Shown piece after piece: positions 1-10,054 of a stretch of 53,159 nucleotides of DNA. A model generated the notes under the pieces. That model was not told the DNA's origin and did no database searches. It saw only the letters and a program-made list of their open reading frames with translations. The number at the start of each line of letters is the position of its first letter. Positions within the stretch are counted from its first letter, which is position 1. A program made the position numbers and the translations under genes. This DNA is from JBMOGA01 sp049318625 (GTDB lineage: Bacteria > Pseudomonadota > Alphaproteobacteria > Rhizobiales > Hyphomicrobiaceae): the NCBI GenBank assembly GCA_049318625.1, contig JBMOGA010000022.1, positions 1 to 53,159 on the forward strand, written 5' to 3'.

Positions 1-235
1 GCCTCAACCGAGGATACGGGGCTACCGAAGACCCAAGTTCAACAACCTGCTAGGCGCCGTAGGAACCAGCCCCTGAATCCGTAGGCCGGAATCCAACGCC
101 ACTGAACCGAGATTTTACCCGACTCTGTGGTCCGCACCTGTCCGTTATTGTCCATTTTGTCCACCCCAGATGGCCTCAGATAGATGGCCGTAGCGCTGGG
201 CTACGGCCTGATTTTATCTACTGATTTGAAGGGGT
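1..235. other. left flank outside the island, no gene seen
   Basis: No convincing coding frame is visible. It precedes the attL copy, so it should be the chromosomal sequence that once followed the tRNA-Ser gene, or the remains of another element. The 10-mer TTTGTCCACC occurs here at 156-165 and again inside the island at 323-332. Confidence 0.4.
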
Positions 236-249
236 TGGCGGAGACGGGG
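236..249. repeat. attL core (copy of the tRNA-Ser 3' end)
   Basis: TGGCGGAGACGGGG matches 19840-19853 exactly. Read on the minus strand it is the CCA-bearing acceptor end and start of the T arm of tRNA-Ser. The flanks on both sides differ between the copies, as expected for left and right junctions. Confidence 0.8.
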
Positions 250-368
250 TCCGTATAACTTCTATCCCGGTCCATCCCAGTGTGTACGAGAAGTCCCGTT
301 TTTTGTGTAGCTTTCTACGGACTTTGTCCACCTGTGTCCTTCCCTGAACGTCCGTGACCACGTAATTT

Positions 369-392
369 GTTGGGGCCGGTGTTGGGGCCGGT
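369..392. repeat. tandem 12-bp repeat, putative left integrase arm sites
   Basis: Two perfect tandem copies of GTTGGGGCCGGT (369-380, 381-392) lie just upstream of the integrase start. A near-identical pair with the same 12-bp period lies just inside the right end (19764-19787). Symmetric placement next to both att cores suggests arm-type binding sites for integrase or its accessory factor; this is inference. Confidence 0.55.
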
Positions 393-410
393 TGCGGGGG
401 GATGAGACCC

Positions 411-1637
411 ATGGCGCGGCAACTCCATAAGCTCAACGCTCTTCAAGTGGCCAAGCTGACCAAGCCGGGTCGGCATGGGGACGGCGGCGGGCTCTACCTT
501 GCGATAGCCGGCGAGGGCCGGCGGCGCTGGGTGTTCGTGTTCCGCGACCGGCGCACGGGAAAGCTCCGCGAGATGGGGCTCGGATCGGCCGCCGACGTGA
601 CGCTAGCCAAGGCAAGGGAAAAGGCGGCGCGCGCCCGCGCCGCTCTCGCTGACGGGCATGACCCGATCACCACCGGCCGGCAGGTCGAGACTGTCACTCC
701 GGCGTTCGGTGAGGCCGCCGAGGCCTTCGTTTCATCGATGGAGCGCCAGTGGCGTAACGAGAAGCACCGCCAGCAGTGGCGCAGCACGCTCCGGCAGTAC
801 ACGAAGCCGATATGGGCAAAGCCAGTAGACACTATCGCGGTTGACGAGGTGCTTGCGGTCCTGAAGCCGCTTTGGACGAAGCGACCTGAGACCGCATCCC
901 GTTTGCGGGGACGGATCGAGCGCATACTCAACGCGGCGAAGGCCGCCGGTCACAGATCCGGCGAGAACCCCGCTGCGTGGCGCGGTCATTTGGAAAACCT
1001 TCTTCCCCGACGGGCGAAGCTGACGCGCGGCCATCACCGCGCTGTGCCGTGGCGCGATATGCCGGACTTTATCGAGCGGCTGCGAGGTCGAAAAGGTGTC
1101 GCCGCGCTCGCCGTCGAATTCGCCATCTTGACTGGCGCGCGCTCTGGCGAGGTGCGTGGTGCGACCTGGACTGAGATCGATCGCGAGCGCGGCTTGTGGA
1201 TCATCCCGGCGCACCGGATGAAAGCGGGCCGCGAGCATCGCGTGCCGCTCGTATCCCGCGCGGTCGAGATCATCGACGCGCTGGGGCCGCTCGCGACTGA
1301 CGCGACGGGCGTTCGGGAAGGCCTCATCTTCCCAAGCGCGCGGCGCGGCAAGCCGCTATCCGACATGACGCTTTCGGCCGTCCTCCGGCGGATGAAGGTT
1401 GACGCAACGGTTCACGGCTTCCGATCATCGTTCAAGGATTGGGCGACGGAGGCGACGTCATTCCCGAACGAATTGAGCGAGGCCGCTATAGCGCACGTCA
1501 CGGGCGACAAGACTGAACGGGCTTACCGCCGGGGCGACGCGCTCGATCGGCGCCGCGAGTTGATGCAGGCATGGGCGAATTTCTGTAAGCCGACGACAGA
1601 TTCCAACGTGATGTCATTGCGCGCCATTAGCGGCTGA
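411..1637 (+). CDS. int: P4-type tyrosine site-specific integrase
   Basis: Catalyses integration and excision of the island at tRNA-Ser. I chose the ATG at 411 (protein begins MARQLHKLN) because it follows a G-rich ribosome site and leaves the family N terminus; an in-frame start at 402 adds three residues. Residues 1-90 are the DUF4102 arm-binding domain with the DGGGLYL motif, then a SAM-like core-binding domain (about 100-190) and the catalytic domain. Catalytic residues visible are Arg244 (GARSGE), Lys271, His335-x-x-Arg338 (HGFR), His362 and Tyr372 (ERAYRR). At 408 residues the length is normal and nothing is missing. The gene lies directly inside attL and converges with the hsdR operon. 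Confidence 0.95.
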   Translation: MARQLHKLNALQVAKLTKPGRHGDGGGLYLAIAGEGRRRWVFVFRDRRTGKLREMGLGSAADVTLAKAREKAARARAALADGHDPITTGRQVETVTPAFGEAAEAFVSSMERQWRNEKHRQQWRSTLRQYTKPIWAKPVDTIAVDEVLAVLKPLWTKRPETASRLRGRIERILNAAKAAGHRSGENPAAWRGHLENLLPRRAKLTRGHHRAVPWRDMPDFIERLRGRKGVAALAVEFAILTGARSGEVRGATWTEIDRERGLWIIPAHRMKAGREHRVPLVSRAVEIIDALGPLATDATGVREGLIFPSARRGKPLSDMTLSAVLRRMKVDATVHGFRSSFKDWATEATSFPNELSEAAIAHVTGDKTERAYRRGDALDRRRELMQAWANFCKPTTDSNVMSLRAISG

Positions 1638-1738
1638 GAACAGTCACGTAGCCATCATGTCATCAAGTTGAATCGAGGTTGGTCCCAAGCGTCCGCAGGA
1701 GGGCGCTGATTGTCGTTAGCAACCTCATGCTGTCGAAC

Positions 1739-4700
1739 TTAGGCCGCTGCTTTCGACCTGACAGATCCGAGGATCTCTAACAGCTGCTGGACCTCGGCAG
1801 GTGCGAAGAGACCTCCGACCCCCTGGTCGTTGAAATCCGTGAAGGGGTTCTCGTAAAGGCGACGCGGGTCCATAGCACCGCGTTCTGTGAGATGCTCGAT
1901 AATGAGGTTCACGAACTCGATCTGGTTGGCGTTGAAGTTGCGGCTGGCAAGGAAGTCGGCGAACACCGCCTTGGCCGCATCGCGCTCTAGACCGACAAGC
2001 GAGCGGACAAACAGCCCGAGGCCACCCTGGGCGCGGACCTCGTCCAGGTCGGTACCGGAGGCCCCAACCTCCTCGACCAAGAGCCGTTCAAGTTCCGTCA
2101 GGTCTTGTGGGGTCAGCTGCTGATTGCGGCGCAGCTTCTGGATCGTGATGTGGCCAAGATGGCGCTTCAAGAAGTCCAGGGCCTTCATCTGAAAACGCAC
2201 TTGGTCCGTGCCAGCGGTCGACTTCGGCAATGGGACGACAGTTCCTTCGCCGATTTCGTCGGCAAAGTCCGTGTAGACGAGGACGCGATCCTCACCTTCG
2301 ATGAGTTTGACCAGATCGCGGAGGCGACGGCGCATCTGTTCGAGCGACCACGCGTCGATGTCCTGCCAGAACGCGTCGGTCTGCACCTCCAGGATCAACG
2401 CCATGGCGGCGGCGACCATCGGCACGTTGCTCAGCGTCTCCAGCTTGGCGGCGATTGCCATCACCTTTTGCTGGCAGCGCGCGAAGGTCGCATCGGCGCG
2501 GAGCAAGGCGAGCTGACCATTCAAGACGATGAGGTCGAATTGCTTGGCCGCGACGTCGTCATCTACCAACTCGGTCGGAAGCCCGGCGATCTCGTTGATG
2601 AGCGCCTCGCGGTCATCCGCTGAAAATGCGCTCCATGCCTCTGGGCGCTGGAACGCCTCCACGACTCGGCGCTTCGCGCGGACCAGGAAGTTATCGAGGC
2701 TCATGCCAGCCACTTCGTCACGCAAGCGGGCGCGGGTTTCACTATCGAGCGTGTTCAGGCGGTCGGTGCGTGCTTCCTGCGGCAAGTGCTGCAGCGTGGT
2801 CGCGATCTCGACGCGGGTCGTGAACAGGCGCTGACTGAGGGATCGGCCTGCCGCGCCGTCGGTCAGTTTGGGGTTCTGATTGAAGAACTCGAAATTCTGA
2901 CAGAAATCGAAGATGAAGAACTCGGTCTTGTGCTGGCCAGGACCGAACAGGTCGGGGCTCAGCCTCGTGCCGCGACCGATCATCTGCCAGAACTTGGTCT
3001 TTGAGCGAACGATCTTGAAGAATACGAGATTGACGACCTCCGGCACGTCGATGCCCGTGTCGAGCATGTCGACCGAGATGGCGATGTGGGGCGCGCGCTC
3101 CGGCACCGAGAAGTCATCGATCAGAGATTGGGCGTATTCTGTCTGATAGTCGACAACCCGGGCGAAATGGCCCTTGAGGTGCGGATAGTTGGCGTCGAAG
3201 CGCTCGGCAATGAAGTTCGCGTGGTCGTGGTTCTTGGCAAAGACGATGGTCTTGCCCAGCCGGTCCCCACTGGCGACCTTGAGGCCATAGGTCATCAGGT
3301 GCTCCAGCACCTTATCGACCGTGTCCGTGTTAAAAAGAGTCTTATTGATTTTCGGAGCTTCCACGAAGTTGGAAGGGAGCTTGCCTTCCCACTCCAACAC
3401 ATCCCACGCCGTCTTTTCCTCGTCGGTGAGGTCGTCGTACTTGATGCCCTCTCGCACAAAGAGGAGCGGCACGGAGATCGGCCGCGCCGGGACGAGGAAG
3501 CGATCGGCGACGGCCTGGTCGAGGTCGTAGGAATCGGTTGGGACGCCACGCTCCAGCTCGAACAACGAATAGGTATCGCGGTCGATTTCGTCGCGTGGGG
3601 TGGCCGTCAGGCCCACCAACAGGCTGTCGAAGTAGTCGAAGATCGAGCGATACCTGCGGTAGATCGAGCGGTGGGCCTCGTCGATGACGATCAGATCGAA
3701 ATGGCCAGGGCCAAAGCGGCGCTGGCCGTTGGCCATCTCATCGATGAGGTTCATCATCGTCGGATAGGTTGAAAGACAGACCCGGGCGCCGTGATGATCG
3801 TTCTTCTTCGGGTCGTGGCGTTCAATAAGGTTCGCACTTGGCGCGGACGGCAGGTGCCGCTTGAAGGCGTTGTGGGCCTGCCGGACCAGCGCGACGCGGT
3901 CGGCAAGGAACAGCACGCGCTTACACCAGTTGGCGCGCATCAACTGATCAATCAGCGCGATCACCGTGCGCGTCTTGCCGCTGCCGGTGGCCATGACCAG
4001 AAGCGCCTTGCGCTGGTGGTCCTTCTCGAACACTTCCCCCACGCGGCGGATGGCGCGGGTCTGGTAGTAGCGCTCCACGATGTCGGGATCGATGTTGGTG
4101 GTTGAGAGTAGCCGGCGAGCACTCTTGCGCTGGCGCCACAGCTCCAGCTCGTCCTTCTTCAAGAAGCCATGCACGGCGCGCGGCGGATAGCGTTCATCGT
4201 CCCACAGCCAGTGCTCATAGCCATTCGTGTAGAAAATCAGGGGACGCACGCTGAACTGCTTTTCCAGGCAATCCGCGTAGAGCTTGGCTTGCTGCTGGCC
4301 CACGCGCGGATCGCGGCGGGTGCGCTTGGCCTCGATTACAGCTAGCGGCTTGCCGTCATCGCCCCACAGCACGTAGTCAACAAAGCCCTCGCCGGTCGTG
4401 TTGGGCATGCCGGTGACGGGGAACTCCCGCACATTCGGCGCGTCCGGGTCCCACCCGGCCTCACGGAGCAGCAGGTCGATGAAAGCGTCGCGGGTCTCCG
4501 CTTCGTTGTAGTCATGCGCGTCGGGCGTGGCCGCGTTGGCCTGCTTGATGGCGGCAATCTCGGCCTGAAGGCGGGCGATTTCGGCATCGCGTGCGGCGGC
4601 GTCCTGTTCACTCTTGATGCGGCCAGCTTCAGCCTCTTCAAGGGCCTTCGCCGCACTTTCGCGCTCCTTGGCCAGGGCTTGCAGCTTGGCGAGTGTCGAG

Positions 4701-5143
4701 GCTTCCACCTGCACCGCGCGGGGCAGAGCATTTTGGTCGAAGGTCAGGCCGGCGTTTGGTTTGGTCCCGCGGGCATAGGTGCGCACCAGCCAATAGCTGA
4801 AATGGAACAGCTCCCGCACGGCGTTGATGGCATTACTCGGCGGGATGGCGCGGGTCTCGTGCGCGGCGGCGTTGCCGTAGTCCTTGATGAGGCGCGCCTT
4901 GGTGACGAGCGCATTGCCGACCAGAGCGCGGAACGTGCCCTCATGGATCAGCGCCGAAAGCGCGGTGTCATAGGGCGAGCGCAGGCTGCGGTCGTGGGCG
5001 TACATCCATTTGACGGCGGCCTCCAGCGCCAGGCGTGCATGGAAGCAAGCCCCGCGCGCATCCGTGGTCGCGATCAGCTCCGCCTTCCCCGCCAGAGCGA
5101 AGACCTCAGGAAACTCGGTCTGGAGGAAGGCGAACTGGGTCAT
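1739..5143 (-). CDS. hsdR: type I restriction enzyme R subunit (EcoEI/EcoR124-like)
   Basis: ATP-driven DNA translocase and endonuclease of the type I complex; cuts unmethylated DNA with HsdM and HsdS. The order is an N-terminal DUF4145-like helical domain (about 25-125), a coiled coil (about 150-205), a PD-(D/E)xK nuclease domain with Asp256 and Glu271-x-Lys273 (VIEAKRTRRD), then a superfamily 2 helicase with Walker A ATGSGKT (385-391) and DEAH box (488-491), helicase C, and a C-terminal EcoEI_R-type domain. The full 1134 residues look intact. The start codon overlaps the stop of the DUF262 gene (ATGA), so the two are translationally coupled. It is the last gene of the six-gene operon starting at the XRE gene. 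Confidence 0.95.
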   Translation of the reverse strand: MTQFAFLQTEFPEVFALAGKAELIATTDARGACFHARLALEAAVKWMYAHDRSLRSPYDTALSALIHEGTFRALVGNALVTKARLIKDYGNAAAHETRAIPPSNAINAVRELFHFSYWLVRTYARGTKPNAGLTFDQNALPRAVQVEASTLAKLQALAKERESAAKALEEAEAGRIKSEQDAAARDAEIARLQAEIAAIKQANAATPDAHDYNEAETRDAFIDLLLREAGWDPDAPNVREFPVTGMPNTTGEGFVDYVLWGDDGKPLAVIEAKRTRRDPRVGQQQAKLYADCLEKQFSVRPLIFYTNGYEHWLWDDERYPPRAVHGFLKKDELELWRQRKSARRLLSTTNIDPDIVERYYQTRAIRRVGEVFEKDHQRKALLVMATGSGKTRTVIALIDQLMRANWCKRVLFLADRVALVRQAHNAFKRHLPSAPSANLIERHDPKKNDHHGARVCLSTYPTMMNLIDEMANGQRRFGPGHFDLIVIDEAHRSIYRRYRSIFDYFDSLLVGLTATPRDEIDRDTYSLFELERGVPTDSYDLDQAVADRFLVPARPISVPLLFVREGIKYDDLTDEEKTAWDVLEWEGKLPSNFVEAPKINKTLFNTDTVDKVLEHLMTYGLKVASGDRLGKTIVFAKNHDHANFIAERFDANYPHLKGHFARVVDYQTEYAQSLIDDFSVPERAPHIAISVDMLDTGIDVPEVVNLVFFKIVRSKTKFWQMIGRGTRLSPDLFGPGQHKTEFFIFDFCQNFEFFNQNPKLTDGAAGRSLSQRLFTTRVEIATTLQHLPQEARTDRLNTLDSETRARLRDEVAGMSLDNFLVRAKRRVVEAFQRPEAWSAFSADDREALINEIAGLPTELVDDDVAAKQFDLIVLNGQLALLRADATFARCQQKVMAIAAKLETLSNVPMVAAAMALILEVQTDAFWQDIDAWSLEQMRRRLRDLVKLIEGEDRVLVYTDFADEIGEGTVVPLPKSTAGTDQVRFQMKALDFLKRHLGHITIQKLRRNQQLTPQDLTELERLLVEEVGASGTDLDEVRAQGGLGLFVRSLVGLERDAAKAVFADFLASRNFNANQIEFVNLIIEHLTERGAMDPRRLYENPFTDFNDQGVGGLFAPAEVQQLLEILGSVRSKAAA

Positions 5144-7251
5144 GCGTCAGCACCATTTCCCAGTTGCAGTTCCAGGCTCTGGCGGACGAGCCCGATGATA
5201 TAGGGCAAGTCATCGAGGGATTTGAGTTTGACCTCTACGTCTCCATTACCCCACCGACCCATGCCAGTGACGTCTCGGCACGCGCCCTTCGGATCGCTTA
5301 GGTCTGGCCACTTTATGTTGAGTGAAAGCAGCAAAGCATTCTTTTGCGGGATCACGTCGACGAAATTGGTCTCCGCCTTGTACGCCACATAGAGCTTCAA
5401 ATACTCTTCGGCGACACACGGATCCAACGCCAGCACTTCGCGGCGGAACGCCTCAAAGATGGGCCGACTCTTGTCGGACAACAGCTGCGGATGATCATTG
5501 ATCGTGTAGGTGGACTTCGCCGCGCCGGGCTTGCGATAGGCCGCAAGCGCTTCTTCTGCGAGCGTGGGGAAGCGCCAGACATCTACTGCCTCGCCTGAAA
5601 GCCGTTCAGCCCGCTTGCGAATTTGCTCTTCGCCCCAGCGCTCCAGCATCCCGAGCCCTTGGTTGACGCGCAGCGGGCTCTCCTTGAAGCCGCCGGTCAT
5701 GTCCCGCTTTTCGGTGAAGGGCCGGTCGCTGTATTCCGAATTGTAGCCAGTGAGCGTGAGGTTCCCGAGCGTGTGCAGCCAGGTCTCATGAACGCGCTGC
5801 CACTCTGCCCCGAGGTCCGCCATCCAGGCGCTCGATAGATTATCATTCTGCGGCATGATATGCTCAATGGTGTACTCATCAAGCACGACGCGCTCTTTGC
5901 GCTCGTGGTTTTCGAGGCGACGCAGCCAATAGGACCGGATGCGGGATTTATAGAGATCTCGCGTCTCGAAGTCGCGCCGGAACTCGTCATCTCTCGGGAA
6001 ACGACGGTAGGACGGCAGCAGCAGGAACTGCGCCCGCACGCTTTCCAGATACCGATCCTTCTTCAGGGCCTTTCCGAAGGTAGCGAACGTCTTGTTGAGT
6101 GAGTTGGTTGGGATTGCGCAAACGGCGCGCCTGAAAACATACGCCTCGATGAAGCGCACAATCTCCAAAAGTCCATCATCGGGAATGCGGCCTTGGGCGC
6201 AATCGTTGTAGACCTCCAGCAGAAAGGGATAGGCGACCTCGACCTTCAGCTCCCGCAGGTCATGGAACGCCTCGCGCAAACGTGGGCGCTTCTCCTTGCC
6301 GAGCGCCATAGCGCAATAGTAGCCCGCGAACGCGCGAATGTCCTTGAGGAGCGCCTCGGTGCCCGCTTCAGCAATGGCTCTTGAGCGTGCGTGCGTTTTG
6401 AACGCCTCGTAGACCTGATCCTGCCGGGGAATCTCGCCGGTCTTGAGCGTTAGGTAGTGACGCATGAAGGCGTCAAACTCTTCACCGTAGGCTTGTTGCC
6501 CAAATTCCAATTCAAACGGTCGCCAGTATTCCTTGTAGAGGCGCGTTTGCAGCGTGGGCTCCAAGCCCATCAGCACGAAATTGCGTACGAGGTCCGCCTG
6601 GCTCAACTCCTTGCCGGTCGAGTTCATGCTCTCGAAGATGAGCTGCGGATTGTCCTCGCCGCGCGTGAGAGAGGTGTCGATCACCAGCAACTTGGCCACA
6701 CCTTGGCAGACGATCTTGAGGTCGGAAGCGCTCGCGATCCAGTCGCGGAAAAGCGAGATGTTCTCACTGACGCGCAACGATGCCTCTGCCGGAAGTTCGC
6801 GCCGGTCAACGAGCGCGATAAGCGTTTCACGGTCGGTTTGAGAGAGAAGAAGCTTGTAATGCCGCTCGCCTTCCTCCTCCGGGTTGACGAGGTAGTAGTT
6901 GCGAAGCTTTCGGGGCGAGAAGCCGTCAATCGGCTCGCGCGCATCCTCAGGCTGTTTCTCCAGCGCATCGGCGAGCGCAGCGATCAGAAGCGTGATCGTG
7001 GTGAGGCGCTGCTGGCCGTCGATGACGAGGAGCGGCGAGTTCGTCGTGACCTGATAGAGCCCATCCTGAATGTAGACGACCGAGCCCATGAAATGAGCCT
7101 TGATCCCCGGGGATGCGCCCGCGCGGAGGATGTCGTCCCAAAGCTGGCGGCATTCACGCTCCGTCCACGAATAGGTACGCTGATAGATCGGGATGATGAA
7201 GCGCGGTGACTTCTTGATGAATTCGAGGAGGTTGGCTTCGGTGGCTTTCAT
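5140..7251 (-). CDS. GmrSD-like DUF262-DUF1524-DUF5655 nuclease, embedded in the type I operon
   Basis: A single-chain relative of the GmrS/GmrD type IV restriction enzymes, which act on modified DNA and use nucleotide. The N-terminal DUF262 part shows IPIYQRTYSW (20-29), DGQQR (78-82) and FESMNSTGKELSQADL (206-221). The C-terminal DUF1524 His-Me nuclease shows IEHIMPQ (His464) and LGNLTLTGYNSEYSDRPF (495-512). Residues of about 583-695 look like DUF5655. All signature residues are present, so I expect an active enzyme; its target is not known. The gene overlaps hsdS upstream and hsdR downstream by ATGA, so it is built into the operon rather than inserted loosely. Confidence 0.88.
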   Translation of the reverse strand: MKATEANLLEFIKKSPRFIIPIYQRTYSWTERECRQLWDDILRAGASPGIKAHFMGSVVYIQDGLYQVTTNSPLLVIDGQQRLTTITLLIAALADALEKQPEDAREPIDGFSPRKLRNYYLVNPEEEGERHYKLLLSQTDRETLIALVDRRELPAEASLRVSENISLFRDWIASASDLKIVCQGVAKLLVIDTSLTRGEDNPQLIFESMNSTGKELSQADLVRNFVLMGLEPTLQTRLYKEYWRPFELEFGQQAYGEEFDAFMRHYLTLKTGEIPRQDQVYEAFKTHARSRAIAEAGTEALLKDIRAFAGYYCAMALGKEKRPRLREAFHDLRELKVEVAYPFLLEVYNDCAQGRIPDDGLLEIVRFIEAYVFRRAVCAIPTNSLNKTFATFGKALKKDRYLESVRAQFLLLPSYRRFPRDDEFRRDFETRDLYKSRIRSYWLRRLENHERKERVVLDEYTIEHIMPQNDNLSSAWMADLGAEWQRVHETWLHTLGNLTLTGYNSEYSDRPFTEKRDMTGGFKESPLRVNQGLGMLERWGEEQIRKRAERLSGEAVDVWRFPTLAEEALAAYRKPGAAKSTYTINDHPQLLSDKSRPIFEAFRREVLALDPCVAEEYLKLYVAYKAETNFVDVIPQKNALLLSLNIKWPDLSDPKGACRDVTGMGRWGNGDVEVKLKSLDDLPYIIGLVRQSLELQLGNGADA

Positions 7252-8489
7252 GCTGCGGCCTCCTTCAGGCGGGAGGCCGTGAGATCGCCACGGAAAGCGC
7301 GGTGTTGGAGGGAGGCGAATAGTTTGTCATCGGCGATTATGCTCGAACCCATTGCGCTCCAAATAGGATCGATCGCTTCCAACTTCTGCGAAAACTCTCG
7401 CTGAAGGTCTAGAGGAGGAAGGAGGATCGGGGCGTCAACGATAAGCCCGATGTTCAAAGTTGGCTGTGCCACTATGCGGGTTTCCGCTGTGAAATACCGC
7501 TGGACTAAGGGAGATCGGATCATTGCGGCTAAGAACCTTCGGTCCGCTTTGGCGTCATCCGAAGGTACACGTGCGACTGCGCGTGCGATATTCACCCCTT
7601 TCAAACCGGCATGAGCTAGGGCGACAGTGCCGATAGAGCCAACGCATCCGATGAGGATTTCATCTCCCACCAAACGGGAGCGCACATAGTTGCCTTCAAT
7701 CGCCGGGTCGATACGTTTGACTGAAGACGGATCAATGAACGGCTTTAGCAGATCACCGACTCGAATGAGGGGGACACCGCTGTCAACTTCGTCGCCAGGT
7801 TGGACGACCCCATAATTAATCCTATCGCCCGCCCTAACAATCTCGCCGAGGCGAGTCTCGCTCCAGCCCATGGGATTTGTCGCTGGATCACCAAACATCT
7901 CGATGAAAATGGCTTGGCCGAGTTTGTTGAGACGGTCGAGGGCGCGCTGGCGTTTGCGGCGCAGCTCATCGGCCTGATCCAGGATCGCAGCAATCCGCTT
8001 CTGCTCCTCCAGCGTGGGGAGCGGGATTTCAAGCCCCAGCAAGGCCTCCTTTGAAACTGTTGCTTGGTTTACCCATTGCTTACAGAGAGCTTGAAACCGA
8101 CCCTCTGACCAGTGTTTTTGGAGCCATCTGGCCAAGAAACGTCCATCTAGAATGGACTCCATGGGGCGCAGACAAATGAAATGATTGCTGAAAGTAACCG
8201 GCTCGTCAAGCTCAGAAAAAAATGCAGATTTCCCCACAAGTTCGGGGCTGTTGGTGTGGTTGAATAAGATATCACCGCCTTGGGCTAAGAGGTTTTCGAC
8301 TCCCCTTGCTGGAATAGGCACACGTCTGCGCTTGGACCAATCGAAACTACCGTCGGTTGTGATATTGTTCATCCGAACCTGAAGAATTCCATCTTCGACA
8401 TCTGCGCCGGATGCAAAGCCAGTTTTGGCCGCAGCAACGACACTCGAAATGGGCACGGTCTTCCATGGCATGCCTGCACTGACGTTCAT
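7248..8489 (-). CDS. hsdS: type I restriction-modification specificity subunit
   Basis: Determines the bipartite DNA target for both methylation and cleavage. Two target recognition domains are separated by the conserved helical spacer around residues 156-195 (LPTLEEQKRIAAILDQADEL), and a second conserved end of the same kind occurs near the C terminus (LLPPLDLQREF). The 413 residues match a full two-domain HsdS. It overlaps hsdM upstream by ATGA. The recognition domains have lower GC and A/T-richer codons than neighbouring genes, as often seen for exchangeable specificity cassettes. Confidence 0.92.
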   Translation of the reverse strand: MNVSAGMPWKTVPISSVVAAAKTGFASGADVEDGILQVRMNNITTDGSFDWSKRRRVPIPARGVENLLAQGGDILFNHTNSPELVGKSAFFSELDEPVTFSNHFICLRPMESILDGRFLARWLQKHWSEGRFQALCKQWVNQATVSKEALLGLEIPLPTLEEQKRIAAILDQADELRRKRQRALDRLNKLGQAIFIEMFGDPATNPMGWSETRLGEIVRAGDRINYGVVQPGDEVDSGVPLIRVGDLLKPFIDPSSVKRIDPAIEGNYVRSRLVGDEILIGCVGSIGTVALAHAGLKGVNIARAVARVPSDDAKADRRFLAAMIRSPLVQRYFTAETRIVAQPTLNIGLIVDAPILLPPLDLQREFSQKLEAIDPIWSAMGSSIIADDKLFASLQHRAFRGDLTASRLKEAAA

Positions 8490-10024
8490 CCCAGCATCGC
8501 CTCCAGCTTGGTGAGACCTTCGTTGATCTCATCTTCCAGCTTACGCAAATCGGCGATTATGGCGGCGGGGCTTTCGTGCGTCACCGCTTCATGCTCCACC
8601 TGCTTGTAGCGGTTGAGCGAGAGGTCATAGGTGCCGGTCGCGGCGATCTCCGCCTTGGGCACGAGGAAGCTCTGCTCGGTGCGGACGCGGCCATTCTCCT
8701 CGAACCGAGCCTCCCAACGGGCCAGCACGTCAGGCAGGTTGTTCTTGGCGTAGTCCTCGTCCGTCAGTTCGGCCGTGGGCGTCGGCCCGAGCTTTTCTGC
8801 AGGCAGCAGCGGCGTGCGTTTGTCGTCCAGACTCTGGCCATCGGCTTGGAGGTCATAGAACCAGACGTGATCAGTTCCGCCTACGCCGGTCTTGGTGAAG
8901 AACAGGATGGCGGTGGACACGCCAGCATAAGGTTTGAACACGCCGGAGGGCAGTTTCACCACTGCTTCCAGCTTGTGCTTTTCGACCAGCATTTCCCGCA
9001 GCGTCTTGTGCGCGGTGGAGGAGCCGAAGAGGACGCCGTCTGGCACGATCACCGCCGCGCGCCCGCCGGTCTTGAGGAGGCGCAGGAACAGCGCCAGAAA
9101 CAGCAGCTCGGTCTTCTTGGTTTTGACGATCTGCTGAAGGTCTTTTGCGGTCTGATCGTAATCTAGCGCACCCGCAAATGGCGGGTTGGCGAGGATGAGG
9201 GAATAGCGTCCCGCATCGGCGTCATGCTCCTGCGCGAGGCTGTCACGATAACTGACGTCAGGGTTCTCGACCCCGTGCAGCACCATGTTCATGGAGCCGA
9301 TGCGCAGCATGGTCGGATCAAAGTCAAATCCGTGGAACATGCCGCTGTGGAAGTGCTTGCGCTGCTTCTCGTCGCGGAACAGTGCCGGGTGCTTTTCGCG
9401 TAGGTATTCGCCCGCCGCCACCAGGAAGCCGCAGGTGCCCGCCGCCGGATCGCAGATCACGTCCTGCGGGGTCGGCTTGGTCATCTCCACCATCAGCCGG
9501 ATGATATGGCGCGGCGTGCGGAATTGGCCGTTCTGCCCGGCGCTCGCGATCTTGCCGAGCATGTATTCGTAGAGGTCGCCCTTGGTGTCACGATCCTCCA
9601 TCGGGATTTTGTCGAGCAGGTCGACCGCCTTGGCGAGCAGTGCGGCGTTGGAGAAGCCAAGGCGCGCATCCTTCATGTGCTCGCCGTAGCTGGAGCCTTG
9701 CTCGCCCATCTGGCGCAGGAAGGGGAACACGCGCTCGGCCACCACGTCCATCATGGCGCGGGCTTCGAAGTTCTTGAACCGCGACCAGCGCAGGTCCGAC
9801 CAATCGCGCCCCTGGTCGTCTTGCCCATCCGGGAAGATGCGGCGCTCCATTGGGATGCCGAGCGTCTGGGTTTTGCTTTCCTCGAGGGTGTGGAGATCAT
9901 CCAGTCGCTTGATGAAAAGCAGATACGTGATCTGTTCGATCACCGAGAGCGGGTTGGAGACGCCTCCCGACCAGAAGGCGTTCCAGATTTGGTCGATTTG
10001 GTTGCGGAGTTCACCAGTGAGCAT
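8486..10024 (-). CDS. hsdM: type I restriction-modification DNA methyltransferase subunit
   Basis: N6-adenine methyltransferase that protects host sites and forms the HsdM2HsdS core. An N-terminal helical HsdM_N domain (about 8-140) is followed by the methyltransferase fold with the SAM motif DPAAGTCGF (192-200) and catalytic NPPF (280-283). The length of 512 residues is typical. Its start is 30 bp downstream of the stop of the ImmA-like gene, the only junction in the operon without overlap. Confidence 0.95.
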   Translation of the reverse strand: MLTGELRNQIDQIWNAFWSGGVSNPLSVIEQITYLLFIKRLDDLHTLEESKTQTLGIPMERRIFPDGQDDQGRDWSDLRWSRFKNFEARAMMDVVAERVFPFLRQMGEQGSSYGEHMKDARLGFSNAALLAKAVDLLDKIPMEDRDTKGDLYEYMLGKIASAGQNGQFRTPRHIIRLMVEMTKPTPQDVICDPAAGTCGFLVAAGEYLREKHPALFRDEKQRKHFHSGMFHGFDFDPTMLRIGSMNMVLHGVENPDVSYRDSLAQEHDADAGRYSLILANPPFAGALDYDQTAKDLQQIVKTKKTELLFLALFLRLLKTGGRAAVIVPDGVLFGSSTAHKTLREMLVEKHKLEAVVKLPSGVFKPYAGVSTAILFFTKTGVGGTDHVWFYDLQADGQSLDDKRTPLLPAEKLGPTPTAELTDEDYAKNNLPDVLARWEARFEENGRVRTEQSFLVPKAEIAATGTYDLSLNRYKQVEHEAVTHESPAAIIADLRKLEDEINEGLTKLEAMLG

Positions 10025-10054
10025 TGTTCAGAGTTTCTCGTTGTTGTGGGCAAT

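Noticed and set aside
218..436. Leftward frame over attL and the integrase upstream region
   Set aside because: It crosses the attL core and arm repeats and has Pro-rich, unlikely composition.
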